Assembly (NCBI RefSeq): GCF_017313085.1
Contig: NZ_JAFLNF010000001.1
Coordinates: 62,001 to 126,000 of the forward strand
DNA from: Roseibium limicola
GTDB taxonomy: Bacteria; Pseudomonadota; Alphaproteobacteria; Rhizobiales; Stappiaceae
DNA length: 64,000 bases
Reading direction: 5' to 3'
Part shown: one piece after another, positions 57,595 through 64,000 of the stretch
Position numbering within the stretch: the stretch's first letter is position 1
How the letters are laid out: the number at the start of each line of letters is the position of its first letter
Translations under genes and position numbers: made by a program
The notes under the pieces: model-generated
What the model saw: only the letters and a program-made list of their open reading frames with translations
The model's database searches: none
What the model was told of the DNA's origin: nothing

Positions 57595-58536
57595 TCAGGA
57601 AACGTCGGGAGCCAACGCCGCTGCGACCAGCCCGGCTTTCTCGGCTTGGCCAACGTCACGAAACACCGGCGCTTCGACAATCTCGTAGGCGCTTTCATCC
57701 TCAAACAGCTTCACCAGGATGGCATGGTTCATCTTGTGGCCGCCCTTGTAGGAGCGATAGTGCCCAAGGATCTGCAGACCGGCGAGCGACAGATCACCTA
57801 CCGCATCCAGTGTCTTGTGGCGCACGAACTCGTCTGCCCAACGGGTACCTTCCGGGTTCAACACCTTGTCATCGGCAATGGCGACTGAGTTTTCCAGCGA
57901 AGACCCGAGCGCAAAGCCCATCTTCCAGAGCTTCTCGACGTCCTTCACATAACCGAAGGTACGGGCACGCGAAAGCTCGGTTTTGAACAACTCAGGTGTC
58001 AGCTCGACATCCAGTTCCTGGCGACCGATCAGGGGCGTATCGAAATCGATTGTGATGTCAAAGCGCAAACCGTTATGGGGATGCAGCTCGCACCAGGCAG
58101 AACCGGTGTCGACACGAACCGGCTTCTTCACCTTGATATAACGACGCCCACGGTCCAGGCGCTTCAAACCGACCTGTTCGATGGCTTCGACGAAATCAGC
58201 CGCACTTCCGTCCATGATCGGCATTTCCGGGCCATCGATCTCAACCAGAAGATTATCAACGCGCATCGCATAAAGCGCAGCCATAAGGTGTTCGACGGTA
58301 GAAAGACCGTGACCAGCCGGATCCCCAAGAACAGTGCACAGCGCCGTGGCGGATACGCGATCCCAACGAGCGGCAACCTCTTTGGCGTCATCCTTGTCGG
58401 AGCGAATGAAGACAATGCCGTTGTTGGCATCTGCGGGGGTCAGAGTGATGCTCGCAGGTTTCCCCGAATGAACACCAATGCCGGTCAGTGTGATCTGATC
58501 CGCTACGGTGGTCTGTCGGTCGATATGGTGCGTCAT
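57595..58536 (-). CDS. lpxC: UDP-3-O-acyl-N-acetylglucosamine deacetylase
   Basis: LpxC carries out the committed step of lipid A synthesis. The 313-residue zinc enzyme has ITLTGIGVHSGKPASITL, the first metal histidine H83 in STVEHLMAALYAMRVDN, MDGSAADF, and the HKTLDAVGDLSLAG segment with the other two ligands. It is followed by a strong terminator and lies between ftsZ and bamD, all leftward. Its product is membrane-destined but the enzyme is cytoplasmic. Confidence 0.96.
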   Translation of the reverse strand: MTHHIDRQTTVADQITLTGIGVHSGKPASITLTPADANNGIVFIRSDKDDAKEVAARWDRVSATALCTVLGDPAGHGLSTVEHLMAALYAMRVDNLLVEIDGPEMPIMDGSAADFVEAIEQVGLKRLDRGRRYIKVKKPVRVDTGSAWCELHPHNGLRFDITIDFDTPLIGRQELDVELTPELFKTELSRARTFGYVKDVEKLWKMGFALGSSLENSVAIADDKVLNPEGTRWADEFVRHKTLDAVGDLSLAGLQILGHYRSYKGGHKMNHAILVKLFEDESAYEIVEAPVFRDVGQAEKAGLVAAALAPDVS

Positions 58537-58819
58537 GCTACCCAGCCTTGCCCTTGCGCTAAAGGTTAATGTTCAAGTTTCTAACGATCGAAACCGGAGC
58601 GCAGTTCTAAACTTTTATTAACGATCTTAGATTGACCGCAACATACGCTTGGGTCAGACAAACCTGAAATAAAGGTTTGTTACGCTTTGTAACGTTCGGC
58701 ACCAACCCAACCACTTGTAATCAATAGGGTAATTTTAGCTCGCTCAGGTGACGTAACGAAAACAGCCCGACCTTTCGGCCGGGCTGTCTCCGAGACAGGG
58801 AAGTTGCTCTCTTAACGAC
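58537..58819. other. lpxC upstream region with ftsZ terminator
   Basis: About 280 bp without a gene. The right part (58755-58786) is the ftsZ terminator. The middle is AT-rich (TTATTAACGATCTT) and contains the likely lpxC promoter. No clear palindrome beyond the terminator. Confidence 0.55.
58755..58786 (-). terminator. Rho-independent terminator after ftsZ
   Basis: On the minus strand ACAGCCCG and CGGGCTGT pair around GCCGAAAGGT, followed by TTTCGTT. It closes the ddl-ftsQAZ run and separates it from lpxC. Confidence 0.85.
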
Positions 58820-60700
58820 TCAGTTGGCCTGACGTCGCAGGAAGGCCGGGATTTCGAGCTGGTCGTCATCCATCATGTCAGGCGCACGCGCAGGCGCGCG
58901 GCCGGTGTTGTCGAGCTGACCGCTGGCACCATGAGCGGGGCGCTGAGCCTGCCGTGGAGCCGGTGGGCGCTGTGCCTGGACAGGAGCCTGAACCGACGCC
59001 TGCGGCTTCGCAGCAGGTGCAGGAGCTGCAGCCTGTGCCGGAGCCTGAGCGACATGATCGCCGAAGACGTCATGCTCATCGTCAAACTCGTCCTTGCGGC
59101 CAAGGCCACTTGCCAGACGACGCAACAGACCCATCGGGCGACGCTCATCATCGTGAGCCTCATGACCATGCTGACCAGCCGGAGCATAAGCTGCCGGAGC
59201 CTGCGTAGTCTGGACCGGCGCGGCCTGCATCGGCGCCTGTTGGGCAGGTGCCTGCTGGACCGGAGCCTGACGAACAGCCGGTTGCTGCTGAACTGGAGCC
59301 TGCGCCGGCTGAGCGGCGGCGGCGGCCTGTCGAGCCTTCATTTCGTTCTGCACGATCGGCGGAAAGTCTTCCAGACCGGGCATGCGCGGAGCCGGAGAAT
59401 GCTGCTCCGCGACAGGTGGGATGTACGGCTTGCTGACCGGTGCGTCATCGGCAACGGCGGCAGGCTGTTCGTCATCCAGGTCCATCAATGGCGCAGTGGT
59501 CGTCATTGGCTCTGCAGATGGACGGAACGGCTTGATTTCCACTTCCGGGTCACTGGCAGCAGAGATCGCAGCCGGTTCCGGCATGGAGAATTCGCGTTCC
59601 AAGGTCGCGACAGCCTTGGCTGCAACTTCGTCATTGCGCTGAACCGGAGCGGCGGCGGCCGGCTTCGGAATAGACTTTATTTCTGGAGCACGAAAGCTAG
59701 CGGTATCGGCAGGGGTGATTTCACCCGCGTCCAATTCACGGTCGATACCGGTAGCCACCACGGAGACGCGGATGATGCCATCGAGGCTCTCATCGAACGT
59801 TGCGCCGAGGATAATATTGGCGTCGGAATCGACTTCTTCGCGAATACGGGTCGCAGCTTCATCAACTTCGAACAGGGTCAGGTCGTTGCCACCAGTGATG
59901 GAAATCAACAGGCCCTTGGCACCCTTCATCGAGCTTTCGTCGAGGAGCGGATTGGCGATTGCGGCTTCCGCTGCCTGCTGGGCGCGGTTTTCGCCTGAGG
60001 CTTCACCGGTTCCCATCATTGCCTTGCCCATGCCGCGCATGACCGAGCGAACATCGGCGAAATCGAGGTTGATAAGACCCTCTTTCACCATCAGGTCGGT
60101 AATGCAGGCAACTCCGGAGTACAGCACCTGGTCAGCCATTGCGAAAGCATCCGCAAAGGTGGTCTGGGCGTTGGCGATCCGGAACAGGTTCTGGTTCGGG
60201 ATTACGATCAGAGTGTCAACGCTACGCTGCAACTCTTCGATGCCGGAGTCAGCGATGCGCATGCGACGCTGACCTTCGAACTGGAACGGCTTGGTAACCA
60301 CACCTACCGTGAGTATACCCTGCTCGCGTGCCGCCCGGGCGATGACCGGAGCAGCACCTGTGCCCGTACCACCACCCATACCGGCGGTGATGAACACCAT
60401 GTGCGAACCGGACAGATGATCGTTGATCTCGTCGATCACTTCCTCGGCAGCCGCGCAACCGACTTCCGGCTGGGAGCCGGCGCCAAGACCTTCGGTCACG
60501 GCAACGCCCATCTGAACCAGACGTTCGGAATGGCTCATGGCAAGCGCCTGAGCATCGGTGTTTGCAACCACGAAGTCACAGCCCTGAAGGCCGGCAGTGA
60601 TCATGTTGTTTACGGCGTTTCCGCCCGCGCCGCCGACGCCGAAGACCGTAATGCGGGGCTTCAGCTCCTGAATGTCGGGCATCTTCAGGTTGATGGTCAT
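58820..60700 (-). CDS. ftsZ: Cell division protein FtsZ
   Basis: FtsZ, the tubulin-like GTPase of the Z-ring. The 626-residue protein begins [20 protein letters not shown], with [11 protein letters not shown] and the GTP-binding GGGTGTG at 109-115. A very long linker (about 330-600) rich in A, P, Q and V follows. The conserved C-terminal peptide is [12 protein letters not shown], which binds FtsA and others. The linker is much longer than in E. coli but usual for Rhizobiales. The ATG at 60700 has GAGG five bases upstream; the open frame up to 60859 overlaps ftsA and is not credible. It lies 98 bp after ftsA and is followed by a terminator. Confidence 0.96.
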   Translation of the reverse strand: MTINLKMPDIQELKPRITVFGVGGAGGNAVNNMITAGLQGCDFVVANTDAQALAMSHSERLVQMGVAVTEGLGAGSQPEVGCAAAEEVIDEINDHLSGSHMVFITAGMGGGTGTGAAPVIARAAREQGILTVGVVTKPFQFEGQRRMRIADSGIEELQRSVDTLIVIPNQNLFRIANAQTTFADAFAMADQVLYSGVACITDLMVKEGLINLDFADVRSVMRGMGKAMMGTGEASGENRAQQAAEAAIANPLLDESSMKGAKGLLISITGGNDLTLFEVDEAATRIREEVDSDANIILGATFDESLDGIIRVSVVATGIDRELDAGEITPADTASFRAPEIKSIPKPAAAAPVQRNDEVAAKAVATLEREFSMPEPAAISAASDPEVEIKPFRPSAEPMTTTAPLMDLDDEQPAAVADDAPVSKPYIPPVAEQHSPAPRMPGLEDFPPIVQNEMKARQAAAAAQPAQAPVQQQPAVRQAPVQQAPAQQAPMQAAPVQTTQAPAAYAPAGQHGHEAHDDERRPMGLLRRLASGLGRKDEFDDEHDVFGDHVAQAPAQAAAPAPAAKPQASVQAPVQAQRPPAPRQAQRPAHGASGQLDNTGRAPARAPDMMDDDQLEIPAFLRRQAN

Positions 60701-60798
60701 ATTATCCTCGCGACCCTCTTGGGCTTCCATTCTGGAGTTGCCCTCTACTTCCCTAATCTCGTCAGCCGTTGCCGGCGGTTCCTGTCCTGCGCTCATCG

Positions 60799-62121
60799 TC
60801 AGAAACTCTCCCTGATCCACTGTCCAACACGTGCCAGATAACCACTTTGCCCAGGCCAACCGGCACGCCGGTTTTTGGGTTCAAACTGCTCGATCTGTGC
60901 GACCTGCGGATATATGAGGAGGCCCACCGCAGTGGCAAAAGCCGGTCCCTTGGCAGCCTCCGGGAGGCCGGCGACGCCAAGCGGCCGGCCCAGACGAACG
61001 TTACGCCCCAGGACCCGGCGCGCAACTTCACTCAAACCCGTGAGCTGACTGGCGCCGCCGGTCAGAACGATCTGCTTGCCGACCCGGCCGGCAAAGCCGG
61101 AGGCCGTCAAACGATCACGCACGAGTTCAAGGATCTCTTCCACTCGCGGCCGGACCACACGGGTCAGCGCTGAGCGGGGAATTTGATTTGGCAAATCGCC
61201 GTCTGCTTCGAGCGGTGGGATCGTGAGCATGTCACGATCATCCGAGCCGAGTGTCAGCGGCGAGCCGTAAAGTGTTTTCAGGCGCTCTGCATCCTGCAGC
61301 CGGGTAGCGAAGGCGCGTGCAATATCCATTGTGATGTGATGACCACCAACGGCAATCGCATCCAGATGCACCATCTGGCCTTCAACGAAAACAGACAGAG
61401 TGGTCGTTCCGCCGCCCATGTCGATACAGGCAACACCCAGTTCGGTCTCGTCATCCACCAGAGTGGAGAGGCCGCTGGCAAACGGCGTGGCAACCATGGT
61501 CTCCACATGCAGGTGACCGCGATTGATGCAAAGCTCGAGGTTCCGCACCGGCGGCATTTCTGTCGTCACCACCTGCATGTCAACGCCAAGCTTGTTGCCG
61601 ATCATGCCACGTGGATCGCGAATGCCGCGGTTGCCATCCAGGTTGTAGGAAATCGGCAAGGCATGGGTGACTGCCCGACCATCCGTCACCGAATGCGAAG
61701 ACCCTGCGGTCAGGACCCGCTGAATGTCGGCCTCTGCCACGCTGGCGCCTGCCAGCGGAACCGACGCCGAGAAGATTTCACTCTGCAAGCGGCCGCAGCT
61801 GACGTTGGAAATCAAGCTTTCGACCGTCACACCAGCCATACGCTCTGCTGCATCAACAGCAAGGCGGATGGCCTGCTCGGCCGCATCCATATCGACGACA
61901 ACGCCGGACTTGATGCCGCGTGAGCGCTGGTAGCCGAAGCCCAGAACCTGCACCGAGTGCGAGCGCCCTGCCAGAACGTCACCTTCTTCGCGCGGCGTCA
62001 GCTTGGCGATCAGGCAACAGATCTTGGTCGAGCCCACATCCAGAACGGACATGACCACGGCGCGGCGCCCCGGAAGCGGGCGCATGCGCGGCAAATAGAG
62101 GGAAGACCCGTTGCGGCTCAT
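60799..62121 (-). CDS. ftsA: Cell division protein FtsA
   Basis: FtsA anchors FtsZ to the membrane and recruits late divisome proteins. The 440-residue actin-like protein begins with [20 protein letters not shown] then [13 protein letters not shown]. It has the actin-type phosphate motif [17 protein letters not shown] and, later, [15 protein letters not shown]. The C-terminal [13 protein letters not shown] is the amphipathic membrane-targeting helix. The ATG overlaps the TGA of ftsQ (ATGA). It stands between ftsQ and ftsZ as in other Rhizobiales. Confidence 0.95.
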   Translation of the reverse strand: MSRNGSSLYLPRMRPLPGRRAVVMSVLDVGSTKICCLIAKLTPREEGDVLAGRSHSVQVLGFGYQRSRGIKSGVVVDMDAAEQAIRLAVDAAERMAGVTVESLISNVSCGRLQSEIFSASVPLAGASVAEADIQRVLTAGSSHSVTDGRAVTHALPISYNLDGNRGIRDPRGMIGNKLGVDMQVVTTEMPPVRNLELCINRGHLHVETMVATPFASGLSTLVDDETELGVACIDMGGGTTTLSVFVEGQMVHLDAIAVGGHHITMDIARAFATRLQDAERLKTLYGSPLTLGSDDRDMLTIPPLEADGDLPNQIPRSALTRVVRPRVEEILELVRDRLTASGFAGRVGKQIVLTGGASQLTGLSEVARRVLGRNVRLGRPLGVAGLPEAAKGPAFATAVGLLIYPQVAQIEQFEPKNRRAGWPGQSGYLARVGQWIRESF

Positions 62122-63053
62122 GTGTCGCGCTCCAGCTTGACCATGACGCCCGTTCCGTTCTTCATGGATTTTTGTCGTTCCATCGCATCCGGTGTCAATT
62201 TCACGACGACCCTGTCGTTAAGCCGCAGGTCGACCATGGTGATATCGCGGGTCAACAATCCGCTTTCCGCGTCCATACGCGTCAGTTCGGCCAAGGCCAT
62301 GTCCATCTGCTCTTCTGGCAAACGCACAGTGATGCCGTTCTCCAAAACCAGGTCCCAACGACGGTCACCGATCAACTCAGCAGCCCGAACCCGGGACCGA
62401 AGACCCGGCACAGTGTCGAGCGCTGCCTGGATTTCCTGAACCTTGTGCTGAGCACCATGGTTCAGGACCAAAAGAAGATTGGCGTAGCGACCATCGACCT
62501 GGTCGGTAATCACTTCGCCCGTATCCGTAATGATGGAGAGATGATCACCACGCTGCCAAAGCGCGTAAGGAACTTTCTCTTCCACCGAAACCTGCAGTGT
62601 CCCCGGATAGAGCTTCATCACGGAAGCCTGACGGATCCAGGGGATGTCGTTCAGCCGAGCCCGCGCGCCATCCGCATCGAACAGAACCAGGGAAGAGCCT
62701 TCCTGAATTTCCAGTGCCTCAAGGATCTGGAAAGTGTCCGTTTCGCTCTGGCCGGACATCTTGATCGCTTCGATTCCGAACCCACTGGCCGAAAGCAAAG
62801 CATTGGTAACAACCTTGCCGTGGCCGCCCAGCACGATGCCGTAGCCCAGAGCCAGGGTCAGGAAAGCCGCTGACGCCAAAGTACCGGCACCGCGCGGACA
62901 TTCGGCCAGAACGCCAGCAGCTCGCCAAACCGGCTGACGGTACAAACGCGCAACGCCACGGCCGCGCGGAGCCAGATCGGCCTCCAGCTGCGTCAGCGTT
63001 TCCCGCTTATTTTTCCGTCCTATCGACAGCAACTTGCGTCCTCTACCATCCAT
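62118..63053 (-). CDS. ftsQ: Cell division protein FtsQ
   Basis: FtsQ links early and late divisome proteins. The 311-residue protein has a basic cytoplasmic N-terminus ([16 protein letters not shown]), one membrane helix ([17 protein letters not shown]), and a POTRA domain ([40 protein letters not shown]). The ATG at 63053 lies 34 bases inside the 3' end of ddl, so the genes overlap. A TTG farther upstream at 63149 is not credible because the frame there is inside ddl. It overlaps ftsA at its end. Confidence 0.93.
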   Translation of the reverse strand: MDGRGRKLLSIGRKNKRETLTQLEADLAPRGRGVARLYRQPVWRAAGVLAECPRGAGTLASAAFLTLALGYGIVLGGHGKVVTNALLSASGFGIEAIKMSGQSETDTFQILEALEIQEGSSLVLFDADGARARLNDIPWIRQASVMKLYPGTLQVSVEEKVPYALWQRGDHLSIITDTGEVITDQVDGRYANLLLVLNHGAQHKVQEIQAALDTVPGLRSRVRAAELIGDRRWDLVLENGITVRLPEEQMDMALAELTRMDAESGLLTRDITMVDLRLNDRVVVKLTPDAMERQKSMKNGTGVMVKLERDT

Positions 63054-63961
63054 GAAACCAGGGCCTTGAAGCTGAAGTCCGAGTGCGCCGCCATTTCCGG
63101 CACCAGGGACGTCGGGGTCATGCCCGGTTGAGTGTTGACTTCGAGGCAAATCAATTCGCCGGTGCCGTCTGGTTTTTCGTCAAACCGGAAGTCCGCACGG
63201 GACACTCCTCGACAACCAAGCGCACGATGTGCCTTGAGTGCCAGTGTCTGTACTTCTTGGTAAACAATCGGTGAAATTTTTGCAGGAAGGATGTGTTTTG
63301 ATCCACCTTCCACGTATTTCGCATCATAATCGTAGAAGCCTGGACCGGTCGGCAGAATGTCGATGACCCCCAGGGGCTTATCGCCCATAACGGCACACGT
63401 CAGCTCCCTCCCCGGGATGTACTTTTCACACATCAAAACGTCGGGATACGGCCAATCTTCGCCCCTTAATTCCTGCGGTGGATGGCTCTGATCTTCCTTG
63501 ACGATAACCACCCCGAAACTCGATCCCTCATTGATCGGTTTGATCACATAAGGCGGCTTCATAGGGTGCTTTGGACCAATTTCGTGACGGTTCACAATTA
63601 AGTGTTCAGTAACTTTAATTCCCGCTGCAGACATGACGGCTTTCGCCTTCACCTTGTTCATTGCAAGCGCCGAAGCCATCACACCGGAGTGCGTGTAAGG
63701 GATCTCAAGCACCTCGAGGATGCCCTGAATGCACCCGTCTTCACCGAAGGGACCATGCAGGGCATTGAACACCACATCCGGCTTCAATTCACTCAGAACG
63801 GCTGCAATATTGCGATCGACATCGATCCGGCTGACCTGATAGCCAGCCTTTTCCAATGCATCAGCACATGGGGTGCCCGTCGCCAGGCTGACCGGCCGTT
63901 CATTCACCCATCCGCCCATCAGGACCGCGACATGTTTGTCTTTGTTTGCCTCGACGCTCAT
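63020..63961 (-). CDS. ddl: D-alanine--D-alanine ligase
   Basis: Ddl joins two D-Ala for the peptidoglycan precursor. The 313-residue ATP-grasp enzyme has the N-terminal [14 protein letters not shown] motif (with the catalytic glutamate in NERP), [11 protein letters not shown], the ATP-binding [15 protein letters not shown], and [12 protein letters not shown] at the C-terminus. The ATG at 63961 has GAGGAGG nine bases upstream, while the open frame to 63985 begins with GTG. It is the first gene of the window's ddl-ftsQ-ftsA-ftsZ run; murB or another mur gene is expected just beyond the right edge. Confidence 0.95.
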   Translation of the reverse strand: MSVEANKDKHVAVLMGGWVNERPVSLATGTPCADALEKAGYQVSRIDVDRNIAAVLSELKPDVVFNALHGPFGEDGCIQGILEVLEIPYTHSGVMASALAMNKVKAKAVMSAAGIKVTEHLIVNRHEIGPKHPMKPPYVIKPINEGSSFGVVIVKEDQSHPPQELRGEDWPYPDVLMCEKYIPGRELTCAVMGDKPLGVIDILPTGPGFYDYDAKYVEGGSKHILPAKISPIVYQEVQTLALKAHRALGCRGVSRADFRFDEKPDGTGELICLEVNTQPGMTPTSLVPEMAAHSDFSFKALVSWMVEDASCCR

Positions 63962-64000
63962 CTCAAGCGGCCTCCTCAGTTGCACCTAGAAAGGGCTCAA

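Noticed and set aside
60701..60859. N-terminal extension of FtsZ
   Set aside because: It would overlap ftsA, and known FtsZ proteins start at the [10 protein letters not shown] position, which has a good ribosome site.

Overview
The window is a chromosomal segment of an alphaproteobacterium, most likely of the order Hyphomicrobiales (Rhizobiales). The evidence is a division cluster ordered ddl-ftsQ-ftsA-ftsZ-lpxC-bamD-recN-ligA, an hflK-hflC-DUF2065-degP run, a circularly permuted two-piece tmRNA gene, an alpha-type SspB adaptor, and DUF4169, RHH_4 and DUF1127 small proteins. A marine or Stappiaceae-like genome (Labrenzia, Roseibium, Stappia) would fit the gene mix, but that is only an inference. 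Coding is dense and mostly core. I see no CRISPR array, prophage, rRNA, tRNA or intact insertion sequence.

Left part (1-18 kb): the 3' end of ilvC with a duplicated tail; an HWE-type histidine kinase divergent from a diguanylate cyclase, with two perfect inverted repeats between them; a lipoprotein-type DD-carboxypeptidase; an ABC-2 exporter pair; a GNAT-Nudix fusion; a PhzF-like enzyme; an AraC regulator divergent from an SDR; gamma-glutamyltransferase; leuA preceded by a leucine-rich leader peptide that I read directly from the DNA; an LprI-like protein; an acetyltransferase; and miaA divergent from serB.

Middle part (18-32 kb): the protein quality-control operon hflK-hflC-DUF2065-degP with folA and an ElaA-like acetyltransferase upstream. 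A block follows (TRAP transporter with convergent dctP and dctQM, GH1 beta-glucosidase, EamA exporter) that separates folA from thyA. Next to thyA lies an unannotated permuted ssrA gene (tag ANDNYAMDNAVAA), followed directly by sspB, the adaptor expected to deliver tagged proteins to ClpXP. DUF4169 and ribbon-helix-helix genes come after it.

Right part (32-64 kb): a giant AsmA-like protein, a GlcD-type FAD oxidase, two divergent ClC chloride channel paralogues, a PhyH-like dioxygenase, an M24 aminopeptidase P, a DUF1127 protein, prmA, an EnvZ/OmpR-like two-component pair, uvrD, a truncated haemoglobin, ligA, a small membrane protein, recN, bamD, lpxC, ftsZ, ftsA, ftsQ and ddl. The last block is read leftwards and couples wall precursor synthesis, divisome assembly, lipid A synthesis, outer-membrane assembly and DNA repair.

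Starts were chosen from Shine-Dalgarno motifs and family N-termini. No database search was possible, so family names rest on motif recognition. I found no wholly new system. The most rewarding items are the ssrA-sspB pair, the leuA attenuator candidate, the HWE kinase lacking its name-giving histidine, the GNAT-Nudix fusion, and the possible CTG start of the AsmA-like gene.
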